A stretch of 31,022 bases of DNA from an uncultured Clostridia bacterium (GTDB lineage Bacteria; Bacillota; Clostridia; Christensenellales; Aristaeellaceae): positions 1 to 31,022 of the forward strand of contig CAKTXH010000025.1 in NCBI GenBank assembly GCA_934630975.1, in the 5' to 3' direction. Shown piece after piece: positions 15,559 through 21,865 of the stretch. Numbering within the stretch: position 1 is the first letter of the stretch; each line of letters starts with the position of its first letter. A program made the position numbers and the translations under genes. Below the pieces are notes generated by a model. It saw nothing but the letters and a program-made list of their open reading frames with translations. It did no database searches and was not told where the DNA came from.

Positions 15559-16121
15559 GGGCGATCCCCTCCGAACAGGCGGGCGGCCCACCAGAAGAGC
15601 GTCATCGCGCCCGGCACAGCCAGACCCGCGAGCTTCCATTCCTTAATCGCCAGCACGGAAAGCGCCGTTCCGGCGAGCATTTTGCCGTCCATTAAGCCGT
15701 TGGTCGCGCCCATCACGCCGCGATCCACCGCGTCGAGGATGGTGTGCAGGCCGTTTTCCATGCGGCTCTTCTGCTTGCCGTTGATGGCCGCATCCAGCCC
15801 GAGCAGCTTGATGACCGCGCCCTCGATGACGGCGGCCTCCACCCTGCGCTCGTCGTAACAGACGAGCATGCTGCCCGTGCGCGGCTCAAGCTCCACGCGA
15901 TGCACCACGCCCGTGCCGAGCAGCTGCTCCCGCGCCTGCCCGGCCTGCTCCATGTTCCCGGCCAGGGACGGCACAAACAGCCGCATGCGGCCCGGGATGC
16001 TGGCGCGCACCTCGAGAATCCCTTTGAAGGAGGGTAGCTTCATCAAATTGTGTTGCGGCTCTTTCGGCGCGGACAGGGCGAGCACACCCAGCACCGCCGC
16101 CGCGGTTAAACCGTAATTCAC
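15555..16121 (-). CDS. HMA_2-like module protein with membrane anchors, first gene of metal operon
   Basis: 188 aa. A short N-terminal hydrophobic segment (residues about 3-17), the shared module (PGRMR at 43-47, TGSMLVCYD at 82-90), an amphipathic middle, and a C-terminal hydrophobic pair (about 147-160 and 164-183, 'LAGLAVPGAMTLFWWAARLF'). The layout is a membrane-tethered HMA-like protein. Ferrosome clusters carry a comparable membrane protein beside the ATPase. The start is GTG at 16119-16121 with GGGAG about 10 nt upstream. It heads the operon behind the promoter at 16199-16228. Confidence 0.8.
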   Translation of the reverse strand: MNYGLTAAAVLGVLALSAPKEPQHNLMKLPSFKGILEVRASIPGRMRLFVPSLAGNMEQAGQAREQLLGTGVVHRVELEPRTGSMLVCYDERRVEAAVIEGAVIKLLGLDAAINGKQKSRMENGLHTILDAVDRGVMGATNGLMDGKMLAGTALSVLAIKEWKLAGLAVPGAMTLFWWAARLFGGDRP

Positions 16122-16151
16122 GCTTTTTCAACTCCCTTCGGAAACCGCGAA

Positions 16152-16173
16152 ACGGGCGATTCTTTTCGCCCGT
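16152..16173 (-). other. hairpin in the 5' leader of the metal operon
   Basis: Perfect 8-bp stem, ACGGGCGA (16152-16159) with TCGCCCGT (16166-16173), loop of 6 nt, 30 nt upstream of the GTG start. No T-run follows, so it is not a plain terminator; a role in translation or stability is possible. Confidence 0.5.
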
Positions 16174-16198
16174 CAACAGCTCCCTTTTTTGCGTGTAT

Positions 16199-16228
16199 AC
16201 TGTATCACTTGCCCCCGGCATTTGTCAA
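16199..16228 (-). promoter_or_regulatory. promoter of the metal operon
   Basis: On the minus strand TTGACA (16223-16228), 18-nt spacer, TACAGT (16199-16204). No TTAG-N6-CTAA site and no recognisable Fur box accompany it. Confidence 0.6.
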
Positions 16229-16289
16229 CCCAAATCAAGCGTTCATGCCGGAAAACGCCTCTCTTCCGCGCATCTTCGTCATGAACGCC

Positions 16290-16311
16290 AAAAACCTCCC
16301 TCATGGAGGGA
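16290..16311 (-). terminator. terminator of the ZinT-like gene
   Basis: Minus-strand stem TCCCTC-CAT-GAGGGA (16297-16311) followed by GG and TTTTT (16290-16294), directly after the stop codon. Confidence 0.65.
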
Positions 16312-16316
16312 ACCGC

Positions 16317-16997
16317 TTACTCCTCGGAAGCGTTCTCGGTGCAGAACAGCTCGATGCAGTTTTCGATCATCTCGTCATCCGCATCCTCGAGCATGCCCGC
16401 AGCCTGCCAGAAGGCGTACTTGCCTTCGTACATCTGTCCCAGCGCTTCGAGATCGTCGCCATAGCGGAACTCGATGTGGAAGGTCGTATCCGGGGTATCC
16501 GGCGCGAGGCAGATGTAGGTGAATTCGCCCGCGTCCGCGTCGTCGGTCTTATAAGCATAGCAGGAAATCGCTTCCGGCAGCTCCTGCACATAGGTGTAGC
16601 TGTGGGAGAAAACCTCGTTGCCGTCCGCATCCAGGCCGGTCACGGTGTTGCCGTCGAAGACGAACTTGTCCACGCCCTCGGTGAAGTAGCAGTCAAAGCG
16701 CATGCTGTCCGGGTCGGCGGCGTAGGCTTCCACGGCTTCTTCGCCATAGATTTCGGCGGTGGTGGAGGCGCGAAGCATGTCGGCGACCGCCTGAGCATCC
16801 TCTTCGCCGACCAGATCCGCGCTGTAACCGACCCACAGGTCGTCATACTCCGGCAGGTTCAGCACGGAGAACAGCGGCACATACGTACCCGCCACATCCT
16901 CCATCAGCTGCGCGGGATCAATCGCTTCCTCGGCCATCGCAAACGGCATGGCCAGCACGAGCACGGCAAGGGTCAGCATCGAAATCAACTTCTTCAT
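16317..16997 (-). CDS. secreted protein with ZinT-like (metal-binding lipocalin) C-terminal pattern
   Basis: 226 aa. Signal peptide MKKLISMLTLAVLVLAMPFAMA, then an acidic mature protein. The second half follows the ZinT/YodA order: 'DKFVFDGNTVTG', 'SHSYTYVQELPEAISCYAY', 'EFTYICLAP', then 'TFHIEFRYGDDLEALGQMY' and 'YAFW', comparable to ZinT's HFHI-x-x-GD block. ZinT binds zinc or cadmium and hands it to an importer. Here only one histidine of the HFHI block survives, so metal binding may be altered or lost. The ATG at 16997 has AAAGGAATG-type spacing to a weak ribosome site. Its promoter carries a TTAG-N6-CTAA site, which ties it to metal regulation. The family call is tentative; the secreted nature is firm. 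Confidence 0.6.
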   Translation of the reverse strand: MKKLISMLTLAVLVLAMPFAMAEEAIDPAQLMEDVAGTYVPLFSVLNLPEYDDLWVGYSADLVGEEDAQAVADMLRASTTAEIYGEEAVEAYAADPDSMRFDCYFTEGVDKFVFDGNTVTGLDADGNEVFSHSYTYVQELPEAISCYAYKTDDADAGEFTYICLAPDTPDTTFHIEFRYGDDLEALGQMYEGKYAFWQAAGMLEDADDEMIENCIELFCTENASEE

Positions 16998-17023
16998 TTC
17001 AATCCCATTCCTTTCTTTTTCCG

Positions 17024-17037
17024 TTAGCTTTCGCTAA
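17024..17037. promoter_or_regulatory. candidate DtxR/IdeR-type operator (TTAG-N6-CTAA), ZinT-like gene
   Basis: TTAG-CTTTCG-CTAA, extended to a GTTAG/CTAAC palindrome at 17023-17038. It lies 11 nt downstream of the -10 box at 17049-17054, covering the expected transcription start region, where a repressor would block polymerase. Confidence 0.6.
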
Positions 17038-17048
17038 CCTATGGCCGT

Positions 17049-17077
17049 ATCATAACACTGTTTCAAATCTTTTTCAA
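17049..17077 (-). promoter_or_regulatory. promoter of the ZinT-like gene
   Basis: On the minus strand TTGAAA (17072-17077), 17-nt spacer, TATGAT (17049-17054). Confidence 0.75.
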
Positions 17078-17082
17078 GACCA

Positions 17083-17107
17083 AAAAAGGGGCTTTCCGCC
17101 CCTTTTT
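17083..17107. terminator. bidirectional terminator after the ABC remnant
   Basis: Perfect 10-bp stem AAAAAGGGGC (17083-17092) with GCCCCTTTTT (17098-17107). It closes the minus-strand methyltransferase/ABC-remnant transcript just before the ZinT-like promoter. Confidence 0.85.
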
Positions 17108-17116
17108 GAGTTTTTG

Positions 17117-17130
17117 TTAGGTTTGACTAA
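17117..17130. promoter_or_regulatory. third TTAG-N6-CTAA site, at the 3' end of the ABC remnant
   Basis: TTAG-GTTTGA-CTAA overlaps the stop codon of the ABC remnant. I see no promoter of its own around it. It may be a leftover operator from a deleted promoter region or an auxiliary site for the ZinT-like promoter 40 bp away. Confidence 0.45.
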
Positions 17131-17494
17131 TTTTATTCAATCTCTTCTTTTCCTTCCGACTTTCAATCACATGCCTGACCGCCGTCGCCATCGTGCCGGG
17201 GCGGTGGGAGACGAGCACAATCGCGCGCCGATCCTTCTCGCGTTTCAGCGCGCGCAGGATGACCGCCTCGTTCAGGCTGTCGAGGTTGCTCGTCGGCTCA
17301 TCCAGCAGCACCAGCGCCATGACAGCCGCTCCCTGCGCGGTCAGCGTGCGGGCGTACAGCGCGGCCAGCGTGCGCGCCGCGGCGGTCATCGCCGCAATGT
17401 TCACAATGAGGTTGGCCCACTGAATCGCAACGCACCCGGCCACGTATTTTCTGCTCTCCGGCACCATGCCGATGAGCCGCTTATTCATCATCAT
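17117..17494 (-). pseudogene. collapsed ABC transporter (first TM segment fused to end of the ATPase domain)
   Basis: 125 aa open frame. Residues 1-47 ('MNKRLIGMVPESRKYVAGCVAIQWANL' and the following helix, broken here by chance of length) match the N-terminus and first membrane helix of CydD-like ABC exporters of Clostridia. Residues 60-112 are the tail of a nucleotide-binding domain: Walker B/D-loop LLDEPTSNLD (63-72) and the H-loop SHRPG (96-100). Walker A, the Q-loop, the ABC signature and five membrane helices are missing, so an in-frame internal deletion of well over 400 codons is implied. The frame has remained open, with a basic tail 'RKEKKRLNKISQT'. It cannot hydrolyse ATP. It lies 22 bp downstream of the methyltransferase gene in one transcript. 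Confidence 0.8.
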
Positions 17495-17516
17495 CTTTTC
17501 AAACTCCTCGGGTCGG

Positions 17517-18329
17517 TTATTTTCTGCCCCAGATCACGCCCATCTGCCCCAGCACCAGCGGCGTGTTGAGGAAGCGCGGCGCGTAATCCGGCTTGCGCGT
17601 ATCCTCAAAATGGATTTCCTTCACGCGCGGGCGGAGCTTCTCCACAAACTCGTTGATATCGCCGTACACGCGCTTGTCGTAGAACGTATCCTGAATGACG
17701 AACGCCGCGCCGGGCTTGAGCACCCGCAGCATCTCCTGAAACAGCGCGAGCTTATCCGGCTGACTGCGAACCTCGTGGAAGACGAAGTTGCTCACCGCGC
17801 CGTCGAACGTCTCATCCACAAACGACAGCTTGGCCGCGTCGCCCGCGCAGAAAGAGACGTGCGCCGCCACGTTTTCCAGCTTGGCGTTCTCCTCGCACTG
17901 GTTCTGGCTGTATCCCCACATTTTGCCCCAGCTGTCAACGCCGACGACGCGCGCCTGCGGCCACTTCTTCGCGGCCTTGATGGCCAGCGCGCCGTTGCCG
18001 CAGCCGATATCCAGCAGCATCCCCTTGCCGGAGAAGCCGGTTCTGCGCAGCCGCTCGATCACGTTATCGAGCACATAGCTCTGCACCTGCCCGCCCGTGT
18101 AGGAAAGCGCCATGCGCGAGCGCAGCATGTAATACGTATAAATCAGCGTCAGCAGGGAGAGCACCGTCAGCACCGTGCTCAGCCAGCCCACGATATTTTT
18201 CAGCGCGCTACCCGCAAAAAGCAGCACAAGCGCCGCCGCCAGGCTGCAAAGCACAATGGAATAAGGAATCCAGTTGCCATACTGCGGGCCTTTTCTGCCG
18301 AAATCCGGCGTTTCGTTCTTCATTGCCAT
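17517..18329 (-). CDS. membrane-anchored class I SAM-dependent methyltransferase
   Basis: 270 aa. Two N-terminal helices (residues about 22-40 and 46-68) anchor a Rossmann methyltransferase domain: motif I LDIGCGNG (106-113), acidic 'VVGVDSWG', 'FCAGDAAKLSF' and post-motif 'FDGAVSNFVFHEV', then 'LRVLKPGAAFVIQD'. The substrate is unknown; it may modify a lipid, quinone or small molecule at the membrane. The ATG at 18327-18329 follows AAGGG. A near-perfect promoter and a TTAG-N6-CTAA site sit directly upstream, and the collapsed ABC transporter gene follows, suggesting that this was once a metal-regulated methyltransferase-transporter pair. Confidence 0.85.
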   Translation of the reverse strand: MAMKNETPDFGRKGPQYGNWIPYSIVLCSLAAALVLLFAGSALKNIVGWLSTVLTVLSLLTLIYTYYMLRSRMALSYTGGQVQSYVLDNVIERLRRTGFSGKGMLLDIGCGNGALAIKAAKKWPQARVVGVDSWGKMWGYSQNQCEENAKLENVAAHVSFCAGDAAKLSFVDETFDGAVSNFVFHEVRSQPDKLALFQEMLRVLKPGAAFVIQDTFYDKRVYGDINEFVEKLRPRVKEIHFEDTRKPDYAPRFLNTPLVLGQMGVIWGRK

Positions 18330-18345
18330 TCATCCCTTCTACACG

Positions 18346-18359
18346 TTAGTTTCCGCTAA
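18346..18359. promoter_or_regulatory. candidate DtxR/IdeR-type operator (TTAG-N6-CTAA), methyltransferase gene
   Basis: TTAG-TTTCCG-CTAA, 9 nt downstream of the TATAAT at 18369-18374, over the probable transcription start. Same geometry as the site at 17024. Confidence 0.6.
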
Positions 18360-18368
18360 TCACAGCGT

Positions 18369-18398
18369 ATTATATCGGTTTGCGTCGCCCGATGTCAA
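18369..18398 (-). promoter_or_regulatory. consensus promoter of the methyltransferase gene
   Basis: On the minus strand TTGACA (18393-18398), 18-nt spacer, TATAAT (18369-18374). Such a strong promoter with an operator at +1 suggests tight repression. Confidence 0.8.
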
Positions 18399-18428
18399 GC
18401 CCGTTTGCGCGTCCTTCCGGGTTTATCC

Positions 18429-18468
18429 AAAAAAGAGGAAGGGCGGAAAGCCGCGTCGGCTCCCGCCC
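18429..18468 (-). terminator. terminator of the envelope gene cluster
   Basis: Minus-strand stem GGGCGGGAGCCG / CGGCTTTCCGCCC (18441-18468, small internal mismatches) followed by TTCCTCTTTTTT. It follows the stop at 18474. Confidence 0.7.
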
Positions 18469-18473
18469 GAAAT

Positions 18474-20279
18474 TCAGTTGTTTTCCGCCCTGCGCATCGC
18501 AAAGGAGAGCGCCGCCAGCGCCAGCGGCATGAGATAGATCACCGGGAAACCGTACCGATCCTGATTTTGGATGCACGGGCCGCAGAGAATGACCGCCATC
18601 GTCATCAACTGCGGCAGAAGCACCGTCAGCATGCCGCGCGCCTTTCGGCTTCGCGCAATCGCGCATGCGCCCAGCAGCAGCGCGCCGTAAAAGCCCAGCG
18701 TGTTGAGCTGAAGCGCAAACGGGAGCGACAGCGCCGCCGTGCGCAGACTGCCCTCCAGCTTTTCAAGCCGGGTCAGCGTCTCGCCGCGGTGGATATCCAG
18801 CGCTTCCTCCTCTTCCCCGGAAAGCCCCGTCCCCGTAAAGATGGCCAGATTGTAGGTGCTCACGTCCAGAATCAGCGCGTTTTGGATCACCGTCGCGGAA
18901 ACATAGCACCCCGGATGCCGCGCCAGCTGCCTGAGCCACGTTTGGCCATACGCCAGCCAGTCATCCAACGCCGCCTCTTTCCGATACAACGCTTTCACCG
19001 GGTCGGAAAGCTCGGGCCGATAGCGCCCCGCCAGCTCGTCATACACGAGCACGCGGTCGATGGCCTCGCGCTCCTCCGGCGTGACTTCCGATTCATATTC
19101 CGAAACGAACCGCGCCGTCTGCTGAAACGGCAGGGAAAGCGCCTCGCCCAGGCTGGCCGCCTGCGGATGGAAGCGCGCGTCAAACGCCGCGTCAAAGCCC
19201 GCGCCGAGCAGGAACGGAACCGCCGCTGCCACCGCCACCGCCGCCCGGTTCCGCCTGCCGCGCGCGCCCCAAAACAGCGCCGCGCAGATCGGAAGCCAGA
19301 CAATCGCGCCGTTCGGGCGCATGCGGAGCATCAAAAAGGCAGAAAGGATGACGCGGAGCATGAACCCCGCGCTGCGGACATAATCCTCCTTTTCCAGAAA
19401 GCGCGCCCGCACCAGCTCGCACAACAGCAGCAGCATCGCATAGCTATACGGCATATCCTTGAGAATCACCGTGATGTTGTCGCTGTAAACCGGGGCAACG
19501 GCGCACAGCACCAGCGCAAGCGCCCGCAGCCAGACCGGCGCGCGAAGCCTGCGCATGATCAACTGGCTGTACCCAATCGCCGCCGCCGCGAAAACCGCCT
19601 GCGCCAGCACATAGGCAAACAGACCCAGATTGCCGCTGCCAAGCGCCTGCCCCAGCTTCATCGCGCCCATCAGGAAGAGGGCCAGCAGCGTCGGGTGGTG
19701 TTTGCTCCACGGCAGCGCGCCCAAAATCTGATCAAACTGAGATTGCGTATCCGAATTCATCGAAGCCGGATAGCTGACGATCAGGTGCGGCAGCCAGAAA
19801 AGCAGCACGGCGGCCATGCAAAGCAGCAGGGTGTGCGCCCGGTATGCCTTAACCAGCGCGCCCTCTTTGGCTATGCTCAGGTCAAGGCTTCCGTCCAGCC
19901 CGGCCTCCAGCAGGCGGAAGAGCAGCTCGAACAGGCTCGCCATGCCCAGCGCCAGCACCGCCGACTTGAGCCATTGGCTGCTGGATAGAAACGGCTGATT
20001 CAGCGCGTTCGTGTTGGCCACGCTGAGGGCAACCACCTGCCACGCGCCGAGGAACAGCGCGCAGAGTTTCGTGCGCCATCCCGCTTTTTTCAGGCGGCCG
20101 TCCGCCCAGCGAAGCGCCAGAAAACTCATCAGCGCCGCCAGCGCCATCGCGCCGCTCGTGCCCACGAGCGACTGGCTGATGTTGACGTAGTTGTCGCCGC
20201 TGCGCAGGTTCAAATCCATAAACATCGCCCACGCCATCAGCCCGGCGCGCAGCAGACGCCCGATATCTGCCATTTTCAT
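18474..20279 (-). CDS. large polytopic membrane protein, DUF6020-like (GT-C-type)
   Basis: 601 aa with about twelve hydrophobic helices. The segment 'YPASMNSDTQSQFDQILG' near residue 170 and 'SKHHPTLLALFLMG' shortly after, followed by 'SDNITVILKDMPYSYAML', match the layout of DUF6020 proteins, which resemble GT-C glycosyltransferases with an acidic extracytoplasmic loop. A role in surface glycan or lipid-linked sugar transfer is plausible but undefined. The ATG at 20277-20279 overlaps the upstream TGA by 4 bp (ATGA); a second ATG two codons on is possible. Third in the cluster with the Ig-like protein and the O-antigen-ligase-like protein. Confidence 0.78.
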   Translation of the reverse strand: MKMADIGRLLRAGLMAWAMFMDLNLRSGDNYVNISQSLVGTSGAMALAALMSFLALRWADGRLKKAGWRTKLCALFLGAWQVVALSVANTNALNQPFLSSSQWLKSAVLALGMASLFELLFRLLEAGLDGSLDLSIAKEGALVKAYRAHTLLLCMAAVLLFWLPHLIVSYPASMNSDTQSQFDQILGALPWSKHHPTLLALFLMGAMKLGQALGSGNLGLFAYVLAQAVFAAAAIGYSQLIMRRLRAPVWLRALALVLCAVAPVYSDNITVILKDMPYSYAMLLLLCELVRARFLEKEDYVRSAGFMLRVILSAFLMLRMRPNGAIVWLPICAALFWGARGRRNRAAVAVAAAVPFLLGAGFDAAFDARFHPQAASLGEALSLPFQQTARFVSEYESEVTPEEREAIDRVLVYDELAGRYRPELSDPVKALYRKEAALDDWLAYGQTWLRQLARHPGCYVSATVIQNALILDVSTYNLAIFTGTGLSGEEEEALDIHRGETLTRLEKLEGSLRTAALSLPFALQLNTLGFYGALLLGACAIARSRKARGMLTVLLPQLMTMAVILCGPCIQNQDRYGFPVIYLMPLALAALSFAMRRAENN

Positions 20280-21826
20280 TTATTCTTCGTCACATAGACC
20301 GCCGCCGCGACGGGCACTTCCTGCTCCGCGCCGGAATGGGTATACGCGCCGTCCGCAGGCAGCGTAATGGCCTCGCCAACCAGATAGAACGTATAAATTC
20401 TGCCCTGCTCCACGTTATCCTCCGTGGAGAGCACGACGTACAGCGCATCCTCCCATACGCCGGTGGAGGGATTGCTGACGCAGATCAGCGCGCACGGCTG
20501 GCCGTCGTAATCCGTGAATTCCATCACCTTGCCGCGCAGGATGAAGCGCTTGCCTTCGTACTGCGCCGGGTTCTTCGCCAGCTCGTCATAGCTGAGCGCG
20601 ATCATCTTCTGCCGGAACTGGGCAATCAGCTCGCGCTGCGTCCATTTGCGGGTGAGGGTGACGGGCACGGTGGTCTGCGCGCATCCGTCGGCCTTCGCGC
20701 GGAGGGTGAAGGTCTCCGTCCCCGCCTCGTCCATGTAGACGCGGACGGCAAACACGCCGTTTGCGTTCGCCTTGACGTTGGTGTTCATGCCCTTGCCCTG
20801 AATATACACCGTCGCGTTCGGCTCGGTCACACCGCGCACCGTCACGCTTTCGCCGGTGAACGTCGTCTCCTCCGGCGCGGTGATCTCCAGCCGCGCGTCC
20901 GGCATTTCATAGCGAACCGTGAGCGTCGCGGTATCCTCGCCCGCCGTCACGACAAGCTCGTTGTCGCCTTCGCCCGGCAGTTTCACCTTGACTAAGAAGC
21001 TTCCGTCCTTCTTCGCGGTGGTTTTGGCGAGCTGTCTGCCGTCCGTCTCCACCTTAATCTCCGCAGAGGCCGCCGCATGGCCGGACAGCGTGAGCTGCGC
21101 CGAGGTCGTATAGGCCGGCACTTCGTTCAGCGTTAATTCGCCGCTGGTTTCCACCTCCGCGCTGCCGACGATGGGTTCAGGCGTGGGGGTGATCTGCGGC
21201 GCGGGGGTGATCTGCGGCGTGGGCGTGGCCTGGCTGAGGGAGGAAAGCAGCTTCACGCCGGAAAGCAGCTGCTCCATGCGCGCGTCGTCCGCCTCCTCCG
21301 GCTCGCGGCCCACAATGGTCTGCTCGATCATGTAGAGCTTGCCCAGATGCAGCGTCGCATAGCGCAGGCTGTACACCGGCATGGAAGCGTACATCGCCGA
21401 GCTGGTCAGCCGCACGCAGGCGGGCGTGGTATCGACATACGCGCAGGATTCATACAGGCCGCTCATTTCAAACTGCGCCAGAAACGCGAGCCGCTGTTCC
21501 TGCGTCATCTCGTCCATATCCTGCACGTCGGCGAATTTTCCCGCGTCCGTCACGCTGATGGCAATCTGCCCGCCGTCGTCCGGGATGACCTCCATCACGA
21601 TGCCCGAAGCCACATAGCTGGCCAGAACGGCCTCGCTGCTCGTGCCCAGCGATTTGAGCAGTTCCTCGTGTTCGCTCAGGTTCGTCTGCGTGAGCACGGT
21701 TTCATTTTCCCGCTGCGTATAGCGGAATCCTTCGTAAGGGAAAACATAGGTCGCCGTCTGCGCGAGCGCGTCCGCGCTGAGCGCAAGCATCGCGGCGCAC
21801 AGCAGCATACAAGCCTGTCGTTTCAT
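20276..21826 (-). CDS. secreted multidomain protein with Ig-like domains, unknown function
   Basis: 516 aa. Signal peptide (residues 1-22, ending ALAQ). The N-terminal globular domain (about 25-195) is unrecognised. Then a Thr/Pro linker of 'TPTPQITPAPQITPTPEP' type, two Ig-like beta domains (about 225-310 and 312-395, the latter with 'VTVRGVTEPNATVYIQGKG' and 'VRVYMDEAGTETFTLRA'), and a C-terminal domain (about 400-516) with 'YEGKRFILRGKVMEFTD', which looks like a small OB-like beta barrel. It would be released or wall-associated; no lipobox or LPXTG is present. The ATG at 21826 is preceded by AAAGGGGG. Its neighbours suggest a part in surface polysaccharide assembly. Confidence 0.8.
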   Translation of the reverse strand: MKRQACMLLCAAMLALSADALAQTATYVFPYEGFRYTQRENETVLTQTNLSEHEELLKSLGTSSEAVLASYVASGIVMEVIPDDGGQIAISVTDAGKFADVQDMDEMTQEQRLAFLAQFEMSGLYESCAYVDTTPACVRLTSSAMYASMPVYSLRYATLHLGKLYMIEQTIVGREPEEADDARMEQLLSGVKLLSSLSQATPTPQITPAPQITPTPEPIVGSAEVETSGELTLNEVPAYTTSAQLTLSGHAAASAEIKVETDGRQLAKTTAKKDGSFLVKVKLPGEGDNELVVTAGEDTATLTVRYEMPDARLEITAPEETTFTGESVTVRGVTEPNATVYIQGKGMNTNVKANANGVFAVRVYMDEAGTETFTLRAKADGCAQTTVPVTLTRKWTQRELIAQFRQKMIALSYDELAKNPAQYEGKRFILRGKVMEFTDYDGQPCALICVSNPSTGVWEDALYVVLSTEDNVEQGRIYTFYLVGEAITLPADGAYTHSGAEQEVPVAAAVYVTKNK

Positions 21827-21865
21827 CGTGAAAGCCCCCTTTGGGTTATGACGATCGTTTCTTTC

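Noticed and set aside
16122..16260. Fur box or DtxR site at the metal operon promoter
   Set aside because: I looked for GATAATGATAATCATTATC-like and TTAG-N6-CTAA patterns and found neither; regulation of this promoter remains open.
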